Below, in pieces: positions 14,953-26,583 of a stretch of DNA of 64,000 nt; the stretch's first letter is position 1, and the number at the start of each line of letters is the position of its first letter. The notes beneath the pieces were generated by a model. That model searched no databases, was not told the DNA's origin, and saw only the letters and a program-made list of their open reading frames with translations. The position numbers were made by a program, and so were the translations under genes. The DNA comes from Bin18 sp965242795. GTDB taxonomy: Bacteria; Desulfobacterota; Binatia; Bin18. The stretch is taken from positions 2,294,001 to 2,358,000 of the forward strand of contig OZ251505.1 in the NCBI GenBank assembly GCA_965242795.1, read 5' to 3'.

Positions 14953-17952
14953 ATGAAACTCCACTTCGAGCCCGACCTCGACTTCCAACTCCAGGCCATC
15001 GACGCCGTCTGCGACTTGTTCCGCGGCCAGGAGGTCTGCCGCACCGAGTTCACCGTCACACTGCACCCGACGGACGGCCAGACGAGCCTTCCCCTCGCCG
15101 AGCCCGGCGTCGGCAACCGCTTGGCCCTGTCCGATGACGTCGTGCTCCGCAACCTGCACGCCGTCCAGTTGCGCAACGGCCTGCCGCCCTCCGCGGCGCT
15201 GAATTCCGGCGACTTCAGCGTGGAAATGGAGACGGGCACCGGCAAGACGTACGTGTACCTGCGGACCGTCTTCGAGTTGTACAAACGCTACGGCTTCACC
15301 AAGTTCGTCATCGTCGTGCCGTCGGTCGCCATCAAGGAGGGTGTGTACAAGTCGCTCCAACTGACCGAGGAGCATTTTCGCGCGCTCTACGCGGGCACGC
15401 CGTTCGAGTATTTCCTGTACGACTCCGCGAAGCTGGGGCAGGTGCGGAACTTCGCCACCAGCCCGCACGTCCAGATCATGGTGGTGACGGTCGGCGCCAT
15501 CAACAAGAAGGACGTCAACAACCTGTACAAGGACAGCGAGAAGACCGGCGGCGAAAAACCGATCGACCTGATCCGCGCCACGCGGCCCATCCTGATCGTA
15601 GACGAGCCGCAGAGCGTGGACGGCGGCCTGCGGGGCCGCGGCAAGGAAGCGCTGGCGGCCATGGCGCCGCTGTGTACGCTGCGCTACTCGGCCACGCACG
15701 TGGACCGGCACCACATGGTGTATCGGCTCGACGCGGTCGATGCGTACGAACGCAAGCTGGTGAAGCAGGTCGAGGTGGCGTCGGCGACGGTCGAGGACGC
15801 CCACAACACCCCCTATGTCCGTGTGCTCTCGACGAGCAGTCGGCGGGGCATCATAAGCGCCCGAGTCGAACTGGACGTCGAAACGAAGGGCGGCGTGCGG
15901 CGCAAGGCGGTCACCGTCCAGGACGGCGACGATCTCGAATCGGTCACGCAGCGCGCGGTGTATCGCGCGTGCCGGATCGGCGAGATTTGGGTCGAGAAGG
16001 GCAACGAGTTCGTCGAACTTCGCGTGCCCGGCGACGAGCGGTTTCTGCGAACGGGCGAAGCCTGGGGCGACGTGGCACCGCTGACGGTGCAGCGCGAGAT
16101 GATCCGCCGCACCATCCGCGAGCATTGCGACAAGGAGCGGCGCCTGCGCCCGCAGGGGATCAAGGTGCTCAGCCTGTTCTTCATCGATGCGGTGGAACGC
16201 TACCGCGGCGCCGACGCCGGCGGCAATCCGGTCAAAGGCGATTACGCCCGCATCTTCGAGGACGAGTATCGGCGGCTCGCCCGGCATCCCGACTACCGGG
16301 CGCATTTCGCAGACGTGGACGGGGCCGCGGACCGGGCGCACGACGGCTACTTCTCCATCGACAAGCAGGGGGGCTGGACGAACACCGCGGAGAACACCCA
16401 GGCCAACCGCGACAATGCCGAGCGCGCCTACACCCTGATTATGCGGGACAAGGAAAAGCTCCTGAGCCTGGAGACGCCGCTCCGGTTCATCTTTTCCCAC
16501 TCGGCACTGCGCGAGGGCTGGGACAACCCCAACGTCTTCCAGATCTGTACGCTGCGCGACATGCGGAGCGAGCGGGAACGGCGGCAGACGATCGGGCGCG
16601 GGCTGCGGCTGTGCGTCAACCAGCAGGGCGAGCGCGTGCGCGGCTTCGACGTCAACACGCTGACGGTCGTGGCGACGGAGAGCTACGAAGCCTTCGCCGA
16701 GAACCTGCAACGGGAGATCGAGGCCGAGACGGGCATCCGCTTCGGCGTGGTGGAGCCGCACCAGTTCGCGGCCATTCCGGTCGTTGGTGACGACGGGCAG
16801 CCGGCGGCGCTGGGCTTCGCCGCATCGCAGGCGGTGTGGGCGTACCTGCAAGCCCGCGGCTGGATCGACACCAAGGGGCGGATACGGGACGCGCTGCGCA
16901 AGGCGCTCAAGGATGACGCTTTCAGCCTACCGGATGAGTTTACGGAGCAGCGAAAGGAAATCGCCAGAGTGTTACACAAACTCGCTGGACGCCTCGACGT
17001 CAAGGACGCGGATGCGCGACGGACCGTCCGCCCACGTCAGGCGGTGCTCTACAGCCCGGCGTTCAAGGCGCTGTGGGACCGTATCAAGCACAAGACTACG
17101 TACCGGGTCGCATTCGACAACGAGAAATTGCTTGCGGACTGCACCGCGGCGCTTCGGGACGCGCCGGCGATTGCGCGGCCGCGGCTCCGGTGGCGCAAGG
17201 CCGACATCGCGATCGGGCAGTCCGGTGTGGACGCGACCGAGACGGCCGGCGAGGCGCCCGTAGTGCTGGACGAGGCCGACCTGGAACTGCCCGACGTGCT
17301 GACGGAGCTTCAGGACCGGACGCAGCTCACGCGGCGCAGCATTGCGCGGATTCTGTGCGAGAGCGGGCGCCTGGACGACTTCAGGCGCAATCCGCAGGAG
17401 TTCATCGAACGGACCGCGGAGACGCTGAACCGCTGCAAACGCCTGGCGCTGGTGGACGGCATCAAATACCAGCGGTTGGGGGACGAGCAGTATTATGCGC
17501 AGGAGTTGTTCGAGAGCGAAGAACTGACCGGGTACCTGAAGAACATGCTGGCCGCGAAAAAGTCGGTGTACGAGCAGATCGTGTACGACTCCGACACGGA
17601 GGCCGCCTTCGCGAACCAGCTCGAAAAGAACGCCGCGGTCAAGGTGTACGCCAAGCTGCCGGGCTGGTTCCGGGTGCCGACGCCACTCGGCAGCTACACC
17701 CCGGACTGGGCGGTGCTGATCGAGTCGCACGCCGGCGAACGCCTGTACTTCGTCGTCGAAACCAAGGGGAGCATGGCGGCCGGCGACCTGCGCGGCACCG
17801 AGGCCGCCAAGATCGCGTGCGGCAAGGCGCACTTCGACGCCCTCCGCATCGGCGAGTCCTCCGCACGCTACGAAGTGACGACCGGCCTGGACACGCTCCT
17901 GGCGGGGATCGGCACGGAGCGCTCTGCACGAGGATCAGAAGAACGGCAATGA
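14953..17952 (+). CDS. Type III restriction enzyme Res subunit (helicase-nuclease)
   Basis: Res uses ATP to translocate or signal along DNA and cuts when two unmethylated head-to-head sites are engaged, together with Mod. The 999-residue product has Walker A METGTGKT near residue 95, the DEAD-box variant IVDEPQSVDGG near 215, motif III-like LRYSATH, motif VI RQTIGRGLRL, and a C-terminal PD-(D/E)XK nuclease (YTPDWAVLIE...YFVVETKGS, about residues 916-938). All key residues are present, so the gene appears intact. The ATG has no clear ribosome site and follows repeat DNA by few bases. Confidence 0.93.
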   Translation: MKLHFEPDLDFQLQAIDAVCDLFRGQEVCRTEFTVTLHPTDGQTSLPLAEPGVGNRLALSDDVVLRNLHAVQLRNGLPPSAALNSGDFSVEMETGTGKTYVYLRTVFELYKRYGFTKFVIVVPSVAIKEGVYKSLQLTEEHFRALYAGTPFEYFLYDSAKLGQVRNFATSPHVQIMVVTVGAINKKDVNNLYKDSEKTGGEKPIDLIRATRPILIVDEPQSVDGGLRGRGKEALAAMAPLCTLRYSATHVDRHHMVYRLDAVDAYERKLVKQVEVASATVEDAHNTPYVRVLSTSSRRGIISARVELDVETKGGVRRKAVTVQDGDDLESVTQRAVYRACRIGEIWVEKGNEFVELRVPGDERFLRTGEAWGDVAPLTVQREMIRRTIREHCDKERRLRPQGIKVLSLFFIDAVERYRGADAGGNPVKGDYARIFEDEYRRLARHPDYRAHFADVDGAADRAHDGYFSIDKQGGWTNTAENTQANRDNAERAYTLIMRDKEKLLSLETPLRFIFSHSALREGWDNPNVFQICTLRDMRSERERRQTIGRGLRLCVNQQGERVRGFDVNTLTVVATESYEAFAENLQREIEAETGIRFGVVEPHQFAAIPVVGDDGQPAALGFAASQAVWAYLQARGWIDTKGRIRDALRKALKDDAFSLPDEFTEQRKEIARVLHKLAGRLDVKDADARRTVRPRQAVLYSPAFKALWDRIKHKTTYRVAFDNEKLLADCTAALRDAPAIARPRLRWRKADIAIGQSGVDATETAGEAPVVLDEADLELPDVLTELQDRTQLTRRSIARILCESGRLDDFRRNPQEFIERTAETLNRCKRLALVDGIKYQRLGDEQYYAQELFESEELTGYLKNMLAAKKSVYEQIVYDSDTEAAFANQLEKNAAVKVYAKLPGWFRVPTPLGSYTPDWAVLIESHAGERLYFVVETKGSMAAGDLRGTEAAKIACGKAHFDALRIGESSARYEVTTGLDTLLAGIGTERSARGSEERQ

Positions 17953-18012
17953 CCGCGCAGGTGAGTGAATCGGGCTGTGTATCGGGAACGATACCCAGCC
18001 CTTGTCAAGGAA

Positions 18013-18306
18013 TCAGTCGAAGGCTTCCGGCCACCGTCTGGAGGCGTGATAGATGCTGAGAATCTCTATGTCGTCGTTCCTGATACGGTAGGGTATGATG
18101 TACGGGGTTCCGGATATGACCAATTCATAGACGCCACGTATACGCCCGGCCCGTCCTATCTTCGGATGTTGTTCAAGGTTATCGACAGCAGATCGTATCC
18201 GTTGCGCAACCGCATGTGCTGCCAGCGGGTTGTCCTTGGCAATATAATCCTGAATACCCTCCAGCGCCTGGGCCGCAGGCGTGGTCCAACGAAGGCGCAT
18301 CGTCAA
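18013..18306 (-). CDS. ParE/RelE-superfamily toxin
   Basis: The 97-residue product has the ParE/RelE pattern: LRWTTPAAQALEGIQDYIA, a middle helix pair AHAVAQRIRSAVDNLEQHP, GRAGRIRGVYELVISGTPY, and a final strand IEILSIYHASRRWPE. ParE members poison gyrase and RelE members cleave mRNA; the absence of a diagnostic catalytic set leaves this open. Its start overlaps the antitoxin stop by four bases (ATGA), antitoxin first, the usual order. Confidence 0.88.
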   Translation of the reverse strand: MTMRLRWTTPAAQALEGIQDYIAKDNPLAAHAVAQRIRSAVDNLEQHPKIGRAGRIRGVYELVISGTPYIIPYRIRNDDIEILSIYHASRRWPEAFD

Positions 18307-18542
18307 ACGTTACCGTACTTGTCAAAAATCTGCCCCATCTTCGTATCGCTGGCGAATTGCCCTTTATCGGCTGCCGCAATCCCTTCTTGCGTCCGTTCGG
18401 CCTGCCACGCATAGAGTTCTAGTAGCCGGTCGATGGCTTGATTGACGAGATCGTTGCGGGATTGCTCCATCTGCTCAGCAAGTGTGTCGAGCCGCTGGAT
18501 TTTTTCGCTGTCAGTGCGGAGGCTAAATGCTTCGGTACTCAT
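18303..18542 (-). CDS. Ribbon-helix-helix antitoxin (ParD/CopG-like)
   Basis: The 79-residue protein starts with a likely ribbon strand (AFSLRTDSEKIQRLDTLAEQ) followed by RNDLVNQAIDRLLELYAWQ, the helix-turn-helix part of a ribbon-helix-helix DNA-binding fold. The tail (KMGQIFDKYGNV) would wrap the toxin. GGAG sits about eight bases before the ATG. It is the first gene of the toxin-antitoxin pair and probably autoregulates it. The pair follows the type III R-M locus in convergent orientation. Confidence 0.85.
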   Translation of the reverse strand: MSTEAFSLRTDSEKIQRLDTLAEQMEQSRNDLVNQAIDRLLELYAWQAERTQEGIAAADKGQFASDTKMGQIFDKYGNV

Positions 18543-18660
18543 AAATTGACTCCGCAGCGTTCACAGGTGCTTCGTCTCGTTCCGTCGGTAGTCCTACGGT
18601 CTTGTAGACCTTAGTGCAATGGGAAACGACTTCGCACTTTGGACAGGTTCGGAGCGTTTC
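18541..18660 (-). pseudogene. Frameshifted C4 zinc-ribbon remnant
   Basis: Reading leftward from 18660, one frame gives TLRTCPKCEVVSHCTKVYKT and then VGLPTE. The frame shifted at that point gives RSTCERCGVNL and a stop that overlaps the antitoxin ATG. Joined, they form CPKC...CERC, a treble-clef or NrdR-like zinc ribbon of about 40 residues. A single-base indel near 18566-18575 would explain it. There is no start codon in the first frame outside the ABC gene. It may be the broken end of a gene displaced by the toxin-antitoxin module. Confidence 0.4.
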
Positions 18661-19447
18661 AGGCTGTGCTCGGTAGCGCCTGGTAATAGCCGTTCCGTTC
18701 CACCAACTCGACCGGGACATCGTACAGCGCGCTCAGACGGGCCGAGGTGAGCGTCTCTTCCTTGCGACCATCGGCGATGACTCGGCCGTTTTTCAAGAGG
18801 ACGACGCGCGAGATTTCGGGCGGGATCTCGTGGATGTGGTGGGTGACCAGGGCGATGGTCTTGCCGGCCCGCATCAGACCGCGGATCGTGTCCAGGTAGT
18901 GGAAGCACGCCCGCAGGTCGAGACCGCTGGTCGGCTCGTCGAGCACGAGGGTTTGCGGGTCGTGGATAAGCGCGCGACCGAGGAGAAAGCGCCGCTGCTC
19001 GCCGGTGGACATGGTGGCATAGGTCTTGTCTTGCAGTCCGCTGATGCCGAGGGTGTCGAGTACGGCATGGGCGCGGGCGGTGTAGTCGGCGCGCAGCACG
19101 CGGTTGGGTGCGATGTCGATGCTGGAGTAGAAGCCGGACAACAGGATGTTCAGGCCGCGGGCGTGGCCGGCGTACTGGCGTTGCAGGTCGTGGGAGACGA
19201 TGCCGAACCGGCGGCGCAGTTCCCAGACGTCCCAGCGCTCCCGGCCGTAGAGGCGCACGACGCTGCCCGCGGCGCGGACCGAATACAGGTCGCGCGCCAG
19301 CAGCTTCAGAAACGTGGATTTGCCGGCGCCGTTGGGGCCGAGGATGACGGTATTCTCCCCCTCGACGAGGTCCAGCGACAGCTTGTCGAACACCCGCGTC
19401 CGGCCGCGATAGACCGTGGCGTTCTTGATCTCGATGATTTTCTGCAT
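18659..19447 (-). CDS. ABC-type ATPase (single-domain ATP-binding protein)
   Basis: The 262-residue nucleotide-binding domain has Walker A GPNGAGKS, Q-loop region RFGIVSHDLQRQYAG, signature STGEQRR (a variant of LSGGQ), Walker B TLVLDEPTSGLD and the H-loop TLVTHH-like ALVTHHIHEIP. No permease gene lies beside it. Stand-alone ATPases of this sort (YlmA/ModF-like) are known whose substrate is not established. The next gene on its strand is a toxin-antitoxin module separated by a zinc-ribbon remnant. Confidence 0.9.
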   Translation of the reverse strand: MQKIIEIKNATVYRGRTRVFDKLSLDLVEGENTVILGPNGAGKSTFLKLLARDLYSVRAAGSVVRLYGRERWDVWELRRRFGIVSHDLQRQYAGHARGLNILLSGFYSSIDIAPNRVLRADYTARAHAVLDTLGISGLQDKTYATMSTGEQRRFLLGRALIHDPQTLVLDEPTSGLDLRACFHYLDTIRGLMRAGKTIALVTHHIHEIPPEISRVVLLKNGRVIADGRKEETLTSARLSALYDVPVELVERNGYYQALPSTA

Positions 19448-19569
19448 GAGGGGTCGCGTGGGAGAGGGTGTGTCTGTCGTCGGATGCCGGCGGAATAGAT
19501 GAGAAATCGAATGGGCGCAAGGCGGCGCGGCTCCAGGAATGTCTCAGTTCGAAGTCGGAATTATCCTAC

Positions 19570-19850
19570 AAGATGATCCCATGCCCGTTTCGAGACCCTT
19601 CGACAGGCTCAAGACAACGCAAGTTCAGAAACTAAGCTCAACGGGCGATATCCTGAGCTTGTCAAAGGGCCGGGGTGGAGGACGAAGGCCGAGGTGACAT
19701 CGGGGTTCGTTTCGATGTTTCGACAAGCTCAACACATCGCAGGCTCAACGAACTTAGGGACAGGAAAGTCCCTGAGCGTGCGGTGTCCCGAGCTTGTCCA
19801 AGAATCGAAAGGTCGAAGGGGGTTCAACCAAGTGGTACGGATATAGAAGC
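19570..19850. repeat. Family A interspersed repeats in ABC-DUF6122 gap
   Basis: The roughly 470-base gap holds degenerate family A sequence. It includes CCCTTCGACAGGCTCAAGAC (19597), CCTGAGCTTGTCAAAGGGCC (19652), the shared block GAGGTGACATCGGGGTTCGT (19691) and TTTCGACAAGCTCAACACAT. Terminal repeats are not clear, so this may be a decayed or composite copy. I see no gene in it. Confidence 0.65.
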
Positions 19851-19920
19851 TGTAGGTGAGTCCCAGGATCATCTCGTATGTGATTCTCTTCGAATTCAAA
19901 CTCCGGACACTAACCGCGAC

Positions 19921-20256
19921 TCAAGTAGGACACCGTTCGAGGGCGATCCACACACAATCCAGACCGTCCAGCAGCACGTGAATAACTAACCCAAAACCGA
20001 TGAGTCGGAGGCGAGGCGCCCCGGGAATTACGACGAGCAGCAGATAGACGGCCAGGGCAGGGTAGGAGTGCAACGGATGGAACCCGACGCCGCACCGGTT
20101 CGGGTCGTAGATCGGGTCGGCGAACAGGTGGTCGAGGTCGATGACGAAAGCGCCGAGCATGACCGCGAACGCGGAGCGCCAGCGGTCGGCATAGAATCGG
20201 AGCGCGACCAGAATGGGGACGATGAAGTGCAGCGCCAAGTGGATGAACGGGCGCAT
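19921..20256 (-). CDS. DUF6122-like small integral membrane protein
   Basis: The 111-residue product starts MRPFIHLALHFIVPILVALR and contains FVIDLDHLFADPIYDPNRC followed by GVGFHPLHSYPALAVY. The last helix carries HVLLDGLDC. This string of His/Asp residues in membrane helices matches my memory of the DUF6122 family, which is distantly like the YdjM/metal-dependent hydrolase membrane proteins. Three to four helices are likely. Function is unknown. It is followed by aroC, 84 bases further along in the same reading direction upstream. Confidence 0.75.
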   Translation of the reverse strand: MRPFIHLALHFIVPILVALRFYADRWRSAFAVMLGAFVIDLDHLFADPIYDPNRCGVGFHPLHSYPALAVYLLLVVIPGAPRLRLIGFGLVIHVLLDGLDCVWIALERCPT

Positions 20257-20340
20257 AGAATTGTGGGCGTCTCCTTGATTCCCTCTCCCTCCGGGAGATG
20301 GCCAGGGTGAGGGAAAACTTCGGACCGGGACACGAGCCGG

Positions 20341-21444
20341 TCAGTCCTGTCCCAGCCGCAGGTATGGCCGCGGGGAGTATGCTTCGCGTACGCCGCGGGT
20401 CGCTTGGTCCTGGAGCAGGGCGTCGGCGAGCACCAGAGCCAGCATGGCCTCGGCCATGGGCACGCCGCGGATGGCCACGCATGGGTCGTGCCGGCCTTTG
20501 GTGGCGATGACGTGCGGGCGGAGTTCGGTATCCAGTGTATGCTGCTCGCGGGGAAGCGAGGAGGTGGGTTTCACGACGAGGCGGGCGACGATCGGCGCAC
20601 CGGACGAAATGCCGCCCAGAATGCCGCCGTGGTTGTTGCTGCGGAATCCCGTGGGGTCCATCTCGTCGTTCATCTGGCTGCCGCGCAGCGCCGCGGCGGC
20701 GAAGCCTGCCCCGATCTCGACGCCCTTCACCGCGGGCAGCGACATCAGGCCGGCGACGACGGCCGCGTCCAGCTTGCCGAACACCGGCTCGCCCAGCCCG
20801 GGCGGTACGCCCTCGGCGACGACCTCGATGATCCCGCCGACCGAGTCGCGCTCCTTGCGCGCCGTTTCGACCTCCGCGCGCATGGCGGGTACGCAGTCCG
20901 GGTCCACGCTACGTAAGTCGTTCCGTTCGACCTGTTCCCAGACGTAGCGTTGCGCGCGGACGCGCCCGATCTGGACGACCCCGCCGCGGATAATGACGTC
21001 GAATTTCGCCAGCAGTTGCTTGGCGAGCGCCCCGGCAATGACGCGGCCCACGGATTCGCGCGCCGAGGCGCGGCCCCCGCCGCGATGGTCGCGGTGTCCG
21101 TATTTGGCGAAATAGGTGAAGTCGGCGTGCCCGGGCCGGAACAGGTCCTTGATGTCGCCGTAGTCCTTGGAGCGGGTGTCTTCATTGCCGACCATGACCA
21201 TGATCGGCGTGCCGGTGGTCTTGCCCTCGTAAACGCCCGAATAGATCTCGAACCGCTCGGATTCCTTGCGCTGAGTGACCAAGCTGGACTGGCCGGGCCG
21301 ACGGCGTTGCAGTTCCGTATGAATGCCAGCCTCGTCGATGGGGAAGTCGGCCGGAAACCCGTCAATGACCACGCCGACCGCGCGGCCGTGACTCTCGCCG
21401 AAGGTGGTGACGCGCAGCGCGGAGCCGAACGTGTTGCCGGTCAT
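20341..21444 (-). CDS. aroC: Chorismate synthase
   Basis: AroC converts EPSP to chorismate, the last step of the shikimate pathway, using reduced FMN. The 367-residue protein starts MTGNTFGSALRVTTFGESHG and shows family signatures GESHG, RPGHADFTYFAKYG and GGRASARESVGRV, plus GSQMNDEM and NNHGGILGGISSG near the FMN site. Length is typical. Two further shikimate genes (aroB, aroK) lie 24 kb away in the window, so the pathway genes are not clustered together. Confidence 0.97.
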   Translation of the reverse strand: MTGNTFGSALRVTTFGESHGRAVGVVIDGFPADFPIDEAGIHTELQRRRPGQSSLVTQRKESERFEIYSGVYEGKTTGTPIMVMVGNEDTRSKDYGDIKDLFRPGHADFTYFAKYGHRDHRGGGRASARESVGRVIAGALAKQLLAKFDVIIRGGVVQIGRVRAQRYVWEQVERNDLRSVDPDCVPAMRAEVETARKERDSVGGIIEVVAEGVPPGLGEPVFGKLDAAVVAGLMSLPAVKGVEIGAGFAAAALRGSQMNDEMDPTGFRSNNHGGILGGISSGAPIVARLVVKPTSSLPREQHTLDTELRPHVIATKGRHDPCVAIRGVPMAEAMLALVLADALLQDQATRGVREAYSPRPYLRLGQD

Positions 21445-21567
21445 GGGATGTCCAGAGGCGCGCGAAGCCGATCGGTCGGAGGCTGCGTTTCAACGCGGGA
21501 TAGTATCACGCCGGTCCGCAGGCGCCATACGGCGGTCGCGTCTCGTTGGGATGCAATGGAACAGTGA

Positions 21568-21622
21568 CTTCATCCCCTCCCCCCTCGTGGGGGAGGGCTA
21601 GGGAGAGGGGGAGAAGAAGAGG
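21568..21622. repeat. CCCTC...GAGGG hairpin repeat between aroC and atpC
   Basis: CATCCCCTCCCCCCTCGTGG is followed by GGGAGGGCTAGGGAGAGGGG, forming one or two nested hairpins downstream of atpC and upstream of aroC on the minus strand. Similar CCCTCTCC hairpins lie at 7531, 10290, 20278, 39058, 55246 and 56614. It may act in transcript ending, but there is no T-run. Confidence 0.55.
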
Positions 21623-21664
21623 ACGAGGGGGTCGGTGTGTTGCGGGAGATCGCAACCACCCAGG

Positions 21665-22078
21665 TTATCGGCCGGCGTGTCGGCTGACGGCGAGGCGGGC
21701 TTCGGCCAAGCGCAGGGCGCGTTGGGCGTCGTCGAAGTCGGCGTCGGTCGGCGAAAGGTCGGCGAGCGTGGCCTCGGCGTCGTGGACGGCTTGTTGCGCC
21801 TGGTCCGTGTCGATCTCGCGGGCGTAGGCCGCGTCCGTGCACAGCACCGTCATCAGGTTGTCCACCACTTCGGCGAAACCGTCGCTGACGGCCAGAATCG
21901 TGCGCTCCCCGGCTTGGACATAGGACAGCGCCCCGGGCCGGAGCGAGGACAGGAAGGTCGTGTGGTCGGGGAGGACGCCGAATTCGCCGACCGTGCCGGG
22001 CGCGGTCACTTCGTCTACTTCGGCGTCGAGCAGCAGGCGCTCGGGCGTGACGACGCGCAGATGCAGAGTTCGAGCCAT
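21665..22078 (-). CDS. atpC: ATP synthase epsilon subunit
   Basis: The epsilon subunit is the inhibitory part of the F1 central stalk. The 137-residue product starts MARTLHLRVVTPERLLLDAE and has the beta-sandwich block GTVGEFGVLPDHTTFLSSL and GALSYVQAGERTILAVSDGFAEV, then a helical C-terminus (ADFDDAQRALRLAEARL). It is the last gene of the operon, 47 bases after atpD. Confidence 0.95.
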   Translation of the reverse strand: MARTLHLRVVTPERLLLDAEVDEVTAPGTVGEFGVLPDHTTFLSSLRPGALSYVQAGERTILAVSDGFAEVVDNLMTVLCTDAAYAREIDTDQAQQAVHDAEATLADLSPTDADFDDAQRALRLAEARLAVSRHAGR

Positions 22079-22125
22079 AGGGGTTCTCGGAGTGGTCTCG
22101 AAACGGCGGTCGACTCGGTCCGCGG

Positions 22126-23532
22126 CTAGGCGGCCAGCGTCTTGGCTTTCTCCACGGCTTCCTCGATGGTGCCGACCATGTAGAACGCCTGTTCGGGCAG
22201 GCCGTCGTGCTGCCCTTCGACGAGTTCCTTGAAGCTGCGCACCGTGTCCTTGACCTGTACGTACTTGCCAGGGAAGTTGGTGAACTGCTCGGCGACGTGG
22301 AAGGGCTGCGACAGGAAACGCTGCACCTTGCGCGCCCGGGCCACGGTCAGCTTGTCCTCCTCGGACAGTTCGTCGATGCCCAGAATCGCGATGATGTCCT
22401 GCAAGTCCTTGTAGCGTTGCAGGATTTCCTGGACTTGGCGGGCGACGGCGTAGTGCTCGTCCCCGATGACGTTGGGGTCGAGCATCCGCGACGTGGAGTC
22501 GAGCGGATCGACCGCGGGGTAGATGCCGAGTTCGGCGATCTGGCGCGACAGCACGGTCGTGGCGTCGAGGTGGGCGAACGTCGTAGCCGGCGCCGGGTCG
22601 GTCAGGTCGTCGGCCGGGACGTAGATCGCCTGGACCGAGGTGATCGAGCCGTTCTTGGTGGAAGTGATGCGTTCCTGCAAGTCGCCCACGTCGGTCGACA
22701 GCGTCGGCTGATAGCCCACCGCGGACGGGATGCGGCCCAGCAGGGTCGAGACCTCGGAGTTGGCCTGCACGAACCGGAAGATGTTGTCGATGAACAGCAG
22801 CACGTCGCGGTTCTCTTCGTCCCGGAAATACTCGGCCATGGTCAGCGCCGACAGCGCGACGCGCGCCCGCGCGCCCGGGGGTTCGTTCATCTGGCCATAC
22901 ACCAGCGTGGTCTTGTCGATGACGCCGGACTCCTTCATTTCCAGCCACAGGTCGTTGCCTTCGCGGGTGCGTTCGCCGACGCCGCCGAACACCGAGTAGC
23001 CGCCGTGCTCCTGGGCGATGTTGTTGATCAACTCCATCAGAATGACGGTCTTGCCCACGCCGGCGCCGCCGAACAGGCCGACCTTGCCGCCCAAAGGGTA
23101 GGGGGCCAGCAGATCGACGACCTTGATGCCGGTTTCGAGGATCTTCACATCGGTCGCCTGGTCCACGAACGGCGGCGCGGCGCGGTGGATGGGGGCGCGT
23201 TGGACGGTGTCGAGCGACGCGCCTTCATCGACAGGCTCGCCGACGACGTTGAGGATGCGACCGAGCGTGTCGCCGCCGACCGGCACGGTAATCACGTCGC
23301 CCGTGTCCCGGACCTGCAAACCGCGCGACAAGCCCTCGGTGCTGTCCATGGCGATACAGCGGACCGTATTCTCGCCGAGGTGCTGGGCGACCTCCAGGAT
23401 CAGGTTCCAGTCTTGGCCGCTGATGGCCGGATTGCTGACCTGCAGCGCGTTGTAGATCGGCGGGAGTGCGCTGTCGTCGAACTCGACGTCGACGACCGCT
23501 CCCATGACCTGCGTGATTTGCCCGACATTCAT
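22126..23532 (-). CDS. atpD: ATP synthase beta subunit (catalytic)
   Basis: The beta subunit holds the catalytic nucleotide sites of F1. The 468-residue protein shows the P-loop GGAGVGKTV, GGVGERTREGNDL, the catalytic-site region YVPADDLTDPAPATTFAHLD and the torque-coupling motif DELSEEDK. No key residue is missing. It lies between atpG (43 bases) and atpC in the conserved operon order. Confidence 0.98.
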   Translation of the reverse strand: MNVGQITQVMGAVVDVEFDDSALPPIYNALQVSNPAISGQDWNLILEVAQHLGENTVRCIAMDSTEGLSRGLQVRDTGDVITVPVGGDTLGRILNVVGEPVDEGASLDTVQRAPIHRAAPPFVDQATDVKILETGIKVVDLLAPYPLGGKVGLFGGAGVGKTVILMELINNIAQEHGGYSVFGGVGERTREGNDLWLEMKESGVIDKTTLVYGQMNEPPGARARVALSALTMAEYFRDEENRDVLLFIDNIFRFVQANSEVSTLLGRIPSAVGYQPTLSTDVGDLQERITSTKNGSITSVQAIYVPADDLTDPAPATTFAHLDATTVLSRQIAELGIYPAVDPLDSTSRMLDPNVIGDEHYAVARQVQEILQRYKDLQDIIAILGIDELSEEDKLTVARARKVQRFLSQPFHVAEQFTNFPGKYVQVKDTVRSFKELVEGQHDGLPEQAFYMVGTIEEAVEKAKTLAA

Positions 23533-23575
23533 GCGTCTTCTCCGTAAACGTGACGTCTCGACCGGATGGGGCCGG

Positions 23576-24445
<870 letters not shown>

Positions 24446-24472
24446 GATGTCGAAGCAGGAACGAAGTGGGAA

Positions 24473-25981
<1,509 letters not shown>

Positions 25982-26028
25982 GCGTTCCTCGCTGCCTCGT
26001 GGGATTGGAATCTCGCCGGGGGTTCAGT

Positions 26029-26583
26029 TCAGGGCTGGGCGAGCCGGTCGCCCAGCCGGGCGAGCCGCGTCTTCAGGCTGGCGTCGTACACCCGCCCTTC
26101 CACCTCGACCACCACGCCGCCCAGAAGCGACCGGTCGGTCTCGAACCTCGGGATGAACGTCTTCTTCGTCAGTTCGCCGAAGGCGTCGGTCAGCCGTTGC
26201 TTGTCCGCATCCGGCAGTTCCGTTGCGGAGCGGATGCGCGCCCGTACGCGGCCCGCCGCGGTGTCCAGCAGACGCCCGTAGGCCGCACCGATGTCGCCAA
26301 TGTCGCGCAGGCGGTCCCGGTCCGCCAGCACGAGGAGAAATTTCCCGACCAGCGGATGTAAGGACGCTTGCGCCGTGACCTGTTCGGCGATCGTCCGCCG
26401 CGCCGCGGGCGCCATGCCCGGAGCAGTCAGCAGCCCGGCGAACTCCGGTGCGGCGAACAGCGCGGCCAGTTCCTGCAACTGGGTGCCGATGGTTTCGCTC
26501 GCCCCGGACTCCGCGGCGTCGCGGGCCTGCGCCAAGCTCAGCAACGCCTTGGCGTACCGCCTAGCGGCTTGCGTTCCCGGCAT
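26029..26583 (-). CDS. atpH: ATP synthase delta subunit
   Basis: Delta (OSCP) links the peripheral stalk to the top of F1. The 184-residue product begins MPGTQAARRYAKALLSLAQ and has the C-terminal strand-rich block FETDRSLLGGVVVEVEGRVY and DASLKTRLARLGDRLAQP. Its start overlaps the end of atpF by 23 bases, pointing to tight translational coupling of the two stalk subunits. Confidence 0.95.
   Translation of the reverse strand: MPGTQAARRYAKALLSLAQARDAAESGASETIGTQLQELAALFAAPEFAGLLTAPGMAPAARRTIAEQVTAQASLHPLVGKFLLVLADRDRLRDIGDIGAAYGRLLDTAAGRVRARIRSATELPDADKQRLTDAFGELTKKTFIPRFETDRSLLGGVVVEVEGRVYDASLKTRLARLGDRLAQP

Noticed and set aside
14929..16851. 640-residue minus-strand frame over res
   Set aside because: Antisense shadow of the intact res gene.
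17965..18414. 149-residue + strand frame over the toxin-antitoxin genes
   Set aside because: Opposite strand to a clear ParDE-type pair with overlapping genes and ribosome site; no domain.
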